Positions 55,892 to 64,000 of a stretch of DNA of 64,000 nucleotides are shown here, piece after piece. Position 1 is the first letter of the stretch. Each line of letters opens with the position of its first letter. The notes beneath the pieces are model-generated. The model was not told the origin of the DNA. It made no database searches and was given only the letters and a program-made list of their open reading frames with translations. Origin of the DNA: Heterohyrax brucei (taxonomy: Eukaryota > Chordata > Mammalia > Hyracoidea > Procaviidae); contig CM053143.1 in NCBI GenBank assembly GCA_028571685.1, forward strand, positions 150,406,329 through 150,470,328, read 5' to 3'. The position numbers and the translations under genes were made by a program.

Positions 55892-56037
55892 TCCATAGAG
55901 TTAATGCTGACTGAGAGTGACCCTGTAAGACAGAATAGAATTGCTCCATACAGTTTGCAAGGAGCGCTTGGCAGATTCAAACTGCTGACCTTTTGGCTCG
56001 CTGACTAAGCCCTAACTACTATGTCACCAGAATTTTC
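55892..56037 (-). mobile_element. AfroSINE
   Basis: CCTGTAAGACAGAATAGAAT, GTTTGCAAGGAGCGCTTGG, GCTGACCTTTTGGCTCG and a head ending TATGTCACCAGAATTTTCC. Minus-strand short form. Confidence 0.85.
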
Positions 56038-56304
56038 CCACCAATAAGAGAACACCCAAAGAACCACCTGATTCCCAAGTCCCTGTGTTTACGTTTTCCC
56101 CAGCCTCTTAGATGCCTGAGATTTGGCACCATGAATACATTCTCTTCCACTAACATTACATCCCTCACTACTGATGAAAATATTAACAATTTTACTCTAA
56201 GCATGCCACAGGCTAGCAGTAATTCACCTACCAACAATAACGGGGTCCTCCTTGCTAGCCAGCTAGTGGCTTATCCACTTCCTATGACCAGTCTTGGTAC
56301 CAAC

Positions 56305-56600
56305 TGTTTCAGGTTGAGTCTTCAGGAAACAAATCCCAAGATGGATGCAAGTGGTTTATTGGACACTGTTCTCAAGACAATGCCTATATTAATACGGGGA
56401 GCAAAACTATTCAGGGAGAAGTTAAATTGTGATGAAGAGACCTCAACCAATCCTACAAGGAATTCTGGAGGTGGGATAGCTCTTCAGAATAGTTCCAAAT
56501 GGAGGCAAAGGAGACAGAACTTTTTGCCCTCTGAATTGATCTGTCATTGAGTAGCAGTATTCCTGGAGAGGTGTCATATAACCTTTGGTGAAGCATTTTC
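56305..56600 (-). mobile_element. ERVL/MLT2-type LTR, probable 5' LTR
   Basis: TTCAGGAAACAAATCCCAAG, GATGCAAGTGGTTTATTGGA and GTTAAATTGTGATGAAGAGA resemble the 50135-50553 piece. The overlapping 139-codon plus frame (56131-56550) has no recognisable content. Confidence 0.38.
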
Positions 56601-56999
56601 TTTTAATTAAGGGCAATTCTCAAAGAGGTATATAGCTAGGGGCATTAACAACCATCACTCTTGGTAACTTGAGAATGAGTGTTTCAATCCTGAAGTGGGG
56701 ACCCAGGTGGAACACCATGACATCTACTGTAATCTTTGCTGAATGAATGTAGAGGGCTTGTAGGCAATAATAAGATTTTGGATTTTATTTTGAAAACATT
56801 GTGATGCCATCAGAAGATATACAGGAGGGAAATGGCATGACCAGATTTGTATATCCTGAAGATTACTTTGGCCACAATTTGTTGATGAATGGATTGAAGA
56901 AGAAAATATCGATTAGGGGTGAGTTAAAAAAAAAATCAGAAACTACACCAGTAATTTCAACAGAGAGAATTTATTTTTATAAAGATAGCCAATACTCCT
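56601..56999. other. unrecognised DNA, probably an old repeat
   Basis: TTTTGAAAACATTGTGATGC and GAGGGAAATGGCATGACCAG have the texture of an old interspersed repeat. I cannot name it. No gene. Confidence 0.35.
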
Positions 57000-57870
57000 G
57001 AATTCAGCACAGTTTGACCAAGGAAGCTATACAGACACATCCAGACTCCCTGAGGGACCAAATTACTGCACTGAGGGCTGGAGACCATGGTCTCAGGGGA
57101 CACCTAGCTCAATCAGTATAACATAGTCTATAAAGAAAATGTTCTACATCCTACTTTCGTGTGCGGGATCTGGACTCCTAAAAGCTTGCGAGCAGCCATT
57201 TAAGACACTGTGCTTTTCCCACCCCATTTGAAGCAAGGGACAATGAAGAAAACCAAAGACACAGGGAAAAGATTACTCTCAAGGATTAATGAAACATAAG
57301 CACTACAGCTTCCACTAGACTGAGTCCAGCACAACTAGATGGTGCCCGGCTACCATCACTTTCTTCTCTGACACGGATTACAATGGAGGTCTTGGACAGG
57401 GCTGGAGAAGTATGTAAAACAAAATTCTAACTCCCAAGAGAAAAGATCAGACTTGGCATGATGGAGGCTGGAAAAACTCTTGAGGGTATGGCCCCTGGAT
57501 ACCCTTTTATCTCAGTAATGAAATCACTCCTGAAGTTCACCCTTCATTCAAAAATTAGACAGGCCCATGAAATAAAGTGAGTCTAAACAGGCACTTCTAG
57601 CTTAGGGATAAGGATAAGAAAGAGGGGTGGTTAGGGAACAGGAAAGCTGGTAACAGAGAATCCAGGTTTTAGAGGGGGACAGTGTTACTGTGTCATAGGA
57701 TTGGAAACCAGTGTCAGAAAACAATATGGAAACTCTACGGGAAGCTCTACTCTGACGTCTAAGGTCACTATGAGTTGGACCCAACTCGACAGCAGTGGTT
57801 TTTATTGTTTAATGAGAAACTAATTTGCTCTAGAAACCTCAGTACATCCATCCATTCATATGTATGTATA
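57000..57870 (+). mobile_element. L1 3'-UTR fragment
   Basis: AGTATAACATAGTCTATAAA, GAAAATGTTCTACATCCTAC, AAAGCTTGCGAGCAGCCATT, AGACTGAGTCCAGCACAACT, GGTGCCCGGCTACCATCACT, GAAATCACTCCTGAAGTTCA and TTGTTTAATGAGAAACTAAT. It overlaps in content with 42950-43405 and extends further 5'. The A-rich end is lost and a SINE fragment splits the last part. Confidence 0.75.
57728..57806 (+). mobile_element. 5'-truncated AfroSINE in the L1 3' UTR
   Basis: About 80 bp: GAAACTCTACGGGAAGCTCT, ACTCTGACGTCTAAGGTCAC, GAGTTGGACCCAACTCGACA. L1 text AACAATATG precedes and TTGTTTAATGAG follows. In the related copy at 43335-43365 these are nearly contiguous. Confidence 0.85.
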
Positions 57871-58329
57871 AAAGAAACATTAATACATGCTAACTAGTGA
57901 GAAATAGGGTATTAGCATAGACTCACAATGTCTCTCTACAAATTATTTATTGATGACAATAAGAGGAAAGAGTGACTTTACACAAGAAAACCTAAAGTTA
58001 CTGCTTAACCGAAGGATAAAGTTAATAGTGATAGAAACCAATACGACATGTCCCCTGAGGTCATGAACTGAGAAGGACACAACATTACTTACATAGTATT
58101 CCCACCCCAAAGAATGTATAACTCTAATCAAATTATGAGGAAACATCAGACAAACCCAAATCAAGGGAAATTTTGCAAAACTGATGGCCTGTACTTTTTT
58201 TTTTAAGTCAGTAACATGAAGGAAAAAACAAAAGCTAAGGAACTATTCTGGGTTAAAGAAGATATAAGAAACACAAAAATGAAATACAGTGTATAATTCT
58301 GGTTTGGATCAGGGACCACTTAGTTACTA
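57871..58329. other. AT-rich unique DNA
   Basis: No gene or recognised repeat. A poly(T) run lies at 58196-58204. Confidence 0.4.
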
Positions 58330-58497
58330 TAAAACTCAAAACCCACTGCTGTTGAGTCAATTTCAACTCATACCAACCCTACAGGACAGAGTAGAACTGT
58401 TTCATAGAGTTTCCAAGGACCACCTGGTGGATTTGAACTGCTAACATTTTGGTTAGAAGACATAGCACTTAACCACTCACCACCAAGGTTTCCAACA
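58330..58497 (-). mobile_element. AfroSINE
   Basis: AACCCACTGCTGTTGAGTCA, CCTACAGGACAGAGTAGAAC, GTTTCCAAGGACCACCTGG, AGCACTTAACCACTCACC and AAGGTTTCC. A good minus-strand short form. Confidence 0.9.
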
Positions 58498-59298
58498 TTT
58501 GCTGTAAAGAGCATTATAAAGATAATTGGAAAAAGGGCCTATATATTAGATAATAGTATTGTATCAATGCTGTGTTTCATGGTATTCATTATTGTGTTGT
58601 TATGTAAGTGAATATCTCAGTTTTTCAGAAATATCCACAGGATGATTTGTGGCTAAAAAATTATTGCATCACCAGTATACTCTCCTGAGTCAATGAAAGA
58701 ATATGTGTATGACAGAGAAAATATAATAAACCAATGTTTCAAAATATTAATTAATTGGTAAAAATAATCATATGACATCATCAGATAAGGCAATGTAAAG
58801 CATGAAAATCAATTCACTTTCTTGGTTTCTGTTACTATGATCTAAAATATTCCAAGGTTCAGTTTGTTAAGTGTCAAAAGGAAATTTAATCAGATTTTCA
58901 AGGAAGATAGTGGAGAGCAGAGATGACTTTAAAATTCAAAAATTACTGTACTACTGTTTACCAGCCAAAGACCACTACATCTGTTGTTCAACAAGTGGAG
59001 TTTATTACTCTATAGTGAGGGAGAACATGTATCAGGGGGAACTGTGGGGCATTTTAGTAGGAGAGTATTAGAAAAACTGTTACAATGTTTAGGCTTATGA
59101 CTTGGGATATAGTTAAGGGCCTTTGTCCTGAATCGAAGGCTGTCAGGAAGCAGGGGTTGTATGGCAGGGCATCTTAACATACCTTATCTACGAAGAAGAA
59201 AGACTAACCAAAAAGAAAGTCACAACTAGCAAAGAAGTAGCCATCAGTTGTATCAGCTACAATGAGGGATGCTTGTTCATTTTTGAGGCTTAGACAGT
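58498..59298. other. AT-rich unique DNA
   Basis: No gene or recognised repeat is seen. Short frames only. Confidence 0.4.
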
Positions 59299-59393
59299 GC
59301 TCCTCAGAAACTCTATGGAGCAGTTCTACTCTGTCCTATAAAGCGTTGCTGTGAGTTGGAATCTACTTGAAGGTAGTTGGTTTGGTTTGGTTA
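59299..59393 (+). mobile_element. 5'-truncated AfroSINE
   Basis: Starts mid-body (TGCTCCTCAGAAACTCTATG), then GAGCAGTTCTACTCTGTCCT, GAGTTGGAATCTACTTGAAG and a TTGGTTTGGTTTGGTT end. Confidence 0.88.
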
Positions 59394-59757
59394 GAAGCTT
59401 AGAGGCCCTGTGGAGATGGGAATCTCGTCCCTGAAAAGGGGGTACTCCCCAGCTAATGTTGATACCTCAACAGCTCCAGGGAGGAACCCTGTAGAACTGG
59501 GAACCAGACCTCTGAAGAGAGCTTAATGCTTTGCTGGTGCTGGGTACTTCTGATTAGTACAATTAATCTAGTCCTGAGAATGTGGGAAAAAATCTGGAAA
59601 CCGAAACCAGTGGCTGCTAGAACCACTATTGGTGCTATTGGGGTGCTGGCAGGGACAGAAAGCAAACAGGGAGGAGCAAGCCTCTTCATCCTCTCGTTTG
59701 AGTCTCCCTCTCTAGAATGTCACAGAAGTCTCCTGGCAAAGCAGCAATGTAGTTTGC
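59394..59757. other. unrecognised DNA
   Basis: No gene and no recognised repeat, though the texture suggests an old LTR. Frames at 59453-59801 on both strands mirror each other and lack recognisable content. Confidence 0.35.
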
Positions 59758-60125
59758 AGAGCTCTGTTGGCATAAATGGCTTGCACTGGGCTGGTAACTG
59801 ACAGGTTGACAGAAGTCACCTGCTGGTGCTATGGAATAAAGGGCTTGGCAGTCTGCTTTTGTGAGGACTGTTGTTGTTATTTGCCGTTGAGTTGGTTCTG
59901 ACTCACAGCGAGCCCATGTATGCGGAGAAGAACCGCACTCCACAGCGTTTTCCAGGCTGCAGCCTTCGGAAGCAGGGAGCTACACCTTACCTTCAAGGCA
60001 CTTATGGGTAGGTTTGAACTGCCTAACAGTTTGGTTAGAAGTCCAGCACTATTTGTGCCATCCAGATACTGATCACCATGAGTCAGAATCAACTTGACAG
60101 AAACAGGTTTAGTTTTTTTTTTTTA
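59758..60125 (+). mobile_element. AfroSINE, long form (outer), split by another
   Basis: Left part: AGCTCTGTTGGCATAAATGG, GCTGGTAACTGACAGGTTG, GGCTTGGCAGTCTGCTTTTG. Right part after the insert: TCACCATGAGTCAGAATCAA, CTTGACAGAAACAGG and a T run. The two halves make one plus-strand long form. Confidence 0.8.
59868..60067 (-). mobile_element. AfroSINE, long form (inner)
   Basis: TGTTGTTGTTATTTGCCGTT (RTE-like tail in reverse), GTATGCGGAGAAGAACCGC, TGCAGCCTTCGGAAGCAGGG, GGGTAGGTTTGAACTGCC and TTTGTGCCATCCAG. Opposite orientation to the host SINE, so transcripts of this locus could form a partial hairpin. Confidence 0.82.
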
Positions 60126-60239
60126 AGTTTCATTTAAAAGTTAAGTTTAATGTTACCTCCGAACTGGAGGGTGAGAGTTGAGGACGAGAGGTTGATCCTA
60201 TGTTTTGATGAAACTGATGCTTTTTACAAAGGTCTAAAG

Positions 60240-61458
60240 AAGTTGAACCCATAACTGTTTAGTTAACAACATTGTGAAGAATGGGAATTCCAGAACACAT
60301 GACTGTACTTGTGAGGAACTTGTATATGGACCAAGAGGCAGTCATTCAAATAGAACAACGAGATCCTGTATTTACAGTCAGGAAACATGGGCATCAAGGT
60401 TGTATCCTTTTACCACATTTATTCAGTCTGTATGTTGAGCAAATAATCTGAGAAGTTGGATTACACAAAGAAGAACATAACATCTGAATTGGAGGAAGAT
60501 GCAGTAATAAACGTTCTTATGAAGATGACACAACCTTGCTTGCTGAAAGTAGAGGATTTGAAGCACTGGTTAAAAAAAAAAAAAAAAAAAACTACCATCA
60601 AATTGATTCTGACTCATAGCTACCCTACAGGTCAGAGTAAAACTGTCCTTTGGAGTTTCCAAGGTGTGCCTGCTGGATTTGAACTGCCGACCTTTTGGTT
60701 AGCAGATGTGACTGTGCCACCAGGGTTTCCACATACTTACTAATGAGAATCAAAGACTATAGCTTTGAGTATGGATTGTGCCTTAAAGTGAAGAGAACAA
60801 AGACAGTCAAAAGTGGACCAATAAGCAGCATCATGATAAATGGAGAAAATATTGAGGTTGTCAAGGATTTTATTTTACTTGGATCCACAATTGATGGCCA
60901 TGGAAGCAGCAGTCAAGAAATAAGATGACGTACTGCATTGGGCAAACCTGCTGTGAAAGACCTCTTCCAAGTGTTGGAAAACAAAGATGTCACATTGAGG
61001 ACTAGATTGTGTGTGACTCAAGCTAAGATATTCTCAGCTGCCTCTTATTAATGAAAAGTTGGATGAGGAATGAAGAAGACCAAAGAAGAACTGATACCTT
61101 TGAATTATGGTGTTGGTGAAGAATATTGAATATACCATGGACTGGAAGAAGAACAAACTGGAAGAAGTATAGCTAGAATGCTCCTTAGAAGTGAGTATAG
61201 TGAGACTTGGTCTCACATACGGTGTACACGTCATCATTAGGGAACAGTCCTTGGAGAAGGACAACATGCCTGGCAAAGAAGAGGGTCAGAGAAAAAGAGC
61301 CCTCAACAAGATGGACTGACACAATGGCCGCAACAATGGGCTCAAACATAACAATGATTGTGAGGATGGAGCAGAACTGGGCAGAGCTTCATTCCGTTAT
61401 GTACACCGGGTCGCTAGGAGTCAGCTCTGACAGGAAGGCACCTAACAAATACAAAAAG
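60240..61458 (+). mobile_element. RTE/BovB-type LINE, copy F, 3' half
   Basis: GAAGAATGGGAATTCCAGAA, GTTGTATCCTTTTACCACAT and TGTTGAGCAAATAATCTGAG (reverse transcriptase region), then a SINE, then AAGACTATAGCTTTGAGTAT, the KDFILLGSTI block (frame 60695-60928) and the 3' end AGGCACCTAACAAATAC. It is homologous to copy E on the plus strand and to copy A in reverse. Several stops and a phase change are present. Confidence 0.88.
60572..60731 (-). mobile_element. AfroSINE inside the RTE copy F
   Basis: A run of about 18 A at the left edge, then CCTACAGGTCAGAGTAAAAC, GTTTCCAAGGTGTGCCTGC, CCGACCTTTTGGTTAGCAGA and TGTGCCACCAGGGTTTCC. The long pure A run suggests one of the younger copies. Confidence 0.9.
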
Positions 61459-61514
61459 TTGATCCTTAACATTATGGTCAACTGTTCAATGTTTATCTGG
61501 CAACTTTAGATCAG

Positions 61515-61720
61515 TTGATTAAAAGCTAGAATGTCTAGGTTTGATCCTGGCTCTGCTACTTGTTGGCTGGGAGACCCTGGCCAGGCCGTTTAACCTCTCT
61601 ATAACTCAAAGCCTTATCGATGCTGGTAACAAGAGTACGTTCCTCATAGGATTGTTGTGAGGATGAAATGAATGGCTCTAGGCTCAGTCCTTGGCACACA
61701 GCACCACTATGTTGTTAATC
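61515..61720 (+). repeat. MIR element
   Basis: GATTAAAAGCTAGAATGTC, GGTTTGATCCTGGCTCTGCT, CCGTTTAACCTCTCTATAAC, CATAGGATTGTTGTGAGGAT and TCAGTCCTTGGCACACAGC follow the complete MIR order. The best preserved MIR in the window. Confidence 0.78.
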
Positions 61721-61769
61721 AGTGCCTCTAACATTTGTGTGTAAGGGAACCACTGCTTTTCTTTTCCTG

Positions 61770-61825
61770 TCAGACAAGTATGTGGCCAGCCAAGTGCCGT
61801 CGAGTCGGATCAGATAAGTATGTGG
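61770..61825 (-). mobile_element. 24-bp micro-insertion of RTE/SINE tail with 16-bp target duplication
   Basis: CCAGCCAAGTGCCGTCGAGT plus CGGA (61786-61809) is the reverse complement of the shared RTE/AfroSINE 3' tail (GACTCGACGGCAC). It sits between TCAGACAAGTATGTGG (61770-61785) and TCAGATAAGTATGTGG (61810-61825), which differ at one base. The pattern is that of an extremely 5'-truncated retrotransposition. Confidence 0.8.
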
Positions 61826-63027
61826 AGGAAATGAATAATTGTGATAGATGAAGGAACCCACTCAATTCTTTTTCCTTTACAAGCTCGATTACAGGGTATG
61901 CACTAATGTAGCAAATACTGTTAATTACCTAACCCAGTATCCAGTCACCTCCTCTTCCTCATTGCTAGAACTTGAATTCCAAGTTTAGATAAAAGACTAT
62001 ATTTCCAAATCTTTCTTGCAGCAAGATGTGGCCACAGGACTATCTTTTAGACATTAAGTTGAATTTTTTTCCAGGGACTTCCAGGCTCCTAAACGGTAGC
62101 TGCCTAAGTTTCAAGAACTCTTGTCTCTCTTTTGCCATTCTGTTTTCCAATTAAGTTGGATGTGAAAGTTGGTGCTCTGGCAGCCTTCTTAGATCGTGAA
62201 GGTACAAGCCACACTCTGAGAATAGGTGAAGAAGGAGAGGAACCTGTGTCTCTGAGGATATCATGCAGCTATATCAGCCTTGTGCCCTTTGCTCTGGAAT
62301 TCTTTTTCATAAGAGTAAAATCAATTTTTTTTTCTTGGTTAAACCACTTACTTTTCTTGTTTGCTTGCTGCTGTCTCTATCCATTATCTAACTTCTAATA
62401 ATAACAGCTAGCTTCTGTACTCATTATTTGATCAATTAATTCTTTGTTTATTCAAATATTATTGAACCTCTACTCTGCTTTAGGTTCTGGAGAGTTAAAG
62501 CCACCCCTAGGAACATTTGCCTCTTGAGGTTACTGGATCTCTTGGCAATGAGTAGAGGCTCTAATTAACCTAAATGGAAAATTATACAAAATGAATATTT
62601 TTTTGGTATCTCCCTTCTAAAAATAGGGCTGTCTAATGTCTTGCAAATTCGCAAAAGTTCTGAGAAAATAATGAAGCTGTGTTGGCAGGGCCTCTATTAA
62701 TGGTAGAATGGGGAGAGTTCTGGAAACTTGTTTTGATTTTGCTTGCTGTTCCTTTGTTCCAGATTCTTGCCCGCCCTTCACCTTTGCTGGAAATGACATC
62801 ACCTCTGCCTGAGGAGTCACTTGCCTGAGTTGACCTTTATTTCTACAACTGTGAATGTTCCGGTAAAGCCTTCTGTCTTTAAGATGCAGGGAAAATAGAA
62901 TCAAAAGTACACAAAGGAATTGTGATAATGTTAGACTAATGAAATACCCACCCTTTTTAAAGTAAAAATCACCAGAGTATCCACTAGACACATAAATTCA
63001 GTTATCATTTGGCTGGGTAAGCCAAAA
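61826..63027. other. unrecognised DNA, partly old-repeat-like
   Basis: 61990-62370 (AGCAAGATGTGGCCACAGGA, GATCGTGAAGGTACAAGCC) has the texture of an old interspersed repeat, distantly like 40490-40800. A 124-codon minus-strand frame (62991-62617) has no recognisable domain. No gene is supported. Confidence 0.35.
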
Positions 63028-63207
63028 ACAGAAATGAAAAAACCAAACGCTTCATAGTGACCCTGTACGTTGCAGAGCTCCATATAGGGTTTTCTTGGCT
63101 GTAATCTTTACAGAAGCAGATTGCCAGGCCTTTCTTCTATAGTGATGCAGTTGGTCAAACTGCCAACCTTTAGGTTAGCAGTTGATAGCATCATCCAGGG
63201 ACATCTT
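63028..63207 (-). mobile_element. AfroSINE, long form, left of a pair
   Basis: AAAAAACCAAACGCTTCATA, CTGTAATCTTTACAGAAGCA, GATTGCCAGGCCTTTCTTC, TAGGTTAGCAGTTGATAGC and CATCATCCAGGG. The GTCGAGT-containing tail is partly deleted. Confidence 0.82.
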
Positions 63208-63222
63208 GGAAGGTTACAAAAA

Positions 63223-63403
63223 AGGAAAAACCCCAAGCCTGTTGTTGTAGACTCAATTCTACTCAAAGTGACCCGATAGGGACCCTTTAAGATGAGTAGA
63301 AATGCCCCATGAGGTTTGCAAAGAGTGGCTGGTGGATTCAAACTGCTGACTTCTTTTGGTTAGCAGCCGCAGATCTTAACCACCACATCACCAGGGTTCT
63401 TGA
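63223..63403 (-). mobile_element. AfroSINE, right of a pair
   Basis: AACCCCAAGCCTGTTGTTGT, TTTAAGATGAGTAGAAATGC, GTTTGCAAAGAGTGGCTGG, TTTTGGTTAGCAGCCGCAG and ACCACATCACCAGGGTTC. Confidence 0.85.
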
Positions 63404-63729
63404 CAGGTTAGGCTGGTATAATACACATATTTAGACTAGGTCTGTGTATGCCAAGAGCGACTGAGTGTTGAAGTTAGAAAGCTTCCATTACTCGTAGTTG
63501 AACATCAACCATAAACTTGATGTCTGGTATACAATGGGCAAAAAATCAGAATAGCCTTCCCTTCATGATAGTTAGAGTTAGCTCCCTTACTTCCCTCTCA
63601 AAAGTTGGGGCAGTATTTGTGTTGGTGGGGTAGGACTCAATGTCTAAGACTGTAATGTACTTTGGGGCAATCTCTTGTAAAGGAGAAACTCCAGTAGACA
63701 GATTTAAGGACCTCAAACTACCAAAAAGC
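63404..63729. other. unrecognised DNA
   Basis: Ordinary composition. No gene or recognised repeat is present between the SINE pair and the final LTR. Confidence 0.4.
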
Positions 63730-64000
63730 AGTGCCGGGAGCACAGGCACCCTAGGCCCAAAGTACATGCTCTGCTCCTGGTGTTTATTTCTTCATAGTGT
63801 GAAGTCTCTCTCCTTTCTGCTCAATTATCTCTTTTGTGTATCAAAAGAGATTGACTCAAAATACAACCTAATATTGTAGATTGAGTACTGCCTCATTAAC
63901 ATAACTGCCTCTAATCCTGACTCGTAAACATCATAGAGGCTAGGACTTATGACACATAGGACAATCACATTGGATCACAAAATGGGCTAGTCTCTGGACC
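63730..64000 (-). mobile_element. MLT1-like (MaLR) LTR, cut by the window end
   Basis: Matches 50800-51010 in order: ACATGCTCTGCTCCTGGTGT, CAAAAGAGATTGACTCAAAA, TTGTAGATTGAGTACTGCCT, AACATCATAGAGGCTAGGAC and CACATAGGACAATCACATTG. The start of the family (GTCATCTAGTGCTGC) is absent, so the left end is truncated. Confidence 0.62.

Larger units (their letters stand above)
51062..56300 (-). mobile_element. decayed ERVL-type endogenous retrovirus, internal region
   Basis: Remnant of an old retrovirus-like element on the minus strand. Around 54010-54050 the reverse complement reads an I-D-D-V-M run, like a reverse transcriptase active site whose first residue is lost, with stops on both sides. 53690-54000 continues in pol-like fashion. 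55190-55486 holds a 98-codon minus frame rich in K, E, Q and L that could be gag coiled-coil. It is broken by an RTE at 52090, SINEs at 55018 and 55892, and many stops. No intact viral gene remains. The family call rests on order and weak similarity. Confidence 0.42.

Noticed and set aside
56131-56550. 139-codon plus-strand frame
   Set aside because: Composition is low complexity (N, S, T-rich), it overlaps an LTR-like segment, and no domain is recognised.
62617-62991. 124-codon minus-strand frame
   Set aside because: No recognisable domain and unremarkable context near old-repeat-like DNA.

Overview
The window reads as nuclear DNA of a placental mammal, most likely an afrotherian and probably a paenungulate (elephant, manatee or hyrax). 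The basis is about 35 copies of a tRNA-derived SINE of AfroSINE type (head like CCCTGGTGGC-GCAGTGGTTAAG, B box like GTTCGAATCC, tail like GACTCGACGGCA), six decayed copies of an RTE/BovB-type LINE with the same 3' tail, and several copies of an L1 3' UTR I associate with elephant-type L1. Family names come from recognition, not from a database search. No intact protein-coding gene, exon series, RNA gene or microbial-style operon was found. Nearly all open frames are chance frames in GC-rich DNA, frames through tandem repeats, or remnants of transposable elements.

Layout. 1-4199 is GC-rich unique DNA with an AT-rich, homeodomain-site-dense island at about 1541-1860. 4200-5695 holds a SINE, MIR remnants and a 36/37-bp minisatellite of 12 full units with a SINE in its first unit. 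5696-13380 is mostly unique, including a conserved-looking GC-rich block (6900-8300). 13508-16420 contains a short CpG island (about 13990-14260) and several blocks that look like developmental non-coding elements. 16428-18950 is a SINE cluster with a local duplication. 18958-23330 holds two RTE copies on the minus strand. 23331-29745 is AT-rich and almost repeat-free, with two candidate conserved elements (about 25960-26540 and 27500-28240). 29746-30962 is a third RTE copy. 33030-36740 is one plus-strand L1 carrying four later insertions. 36905-50130 is dense repeat: SINEs, RTE, old L1, nested LTRs and a rearranged mariner. About 50135-56600 looks like a decayed minus-strand ERVL-type provirus with other elements inside it. 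57000-64000 returns to L1 3' UTR, SINEs, RTE and a final LTR.

Interpretation. CpG-rich, homeodomain-motif-rich unique blocks followed by gene-free, repeat-poor AT-rich DNA suggest the regulatory neighbourhood of a developmental gene lying outside the window. I cannot name that gene. The best second-look items concern genome dynamics: a 24-bp micro-insertion of the RTE/SINE tail between 16-bp target duplications, an exact 32-bp internally copied segment in one RTE, a mariner with roughly 170-bp inverted arms carrying a roughly 147-bp insert repeated 1 kb away, and several datable nested insertions. I found no evidence of a previously undescribed molecular system.
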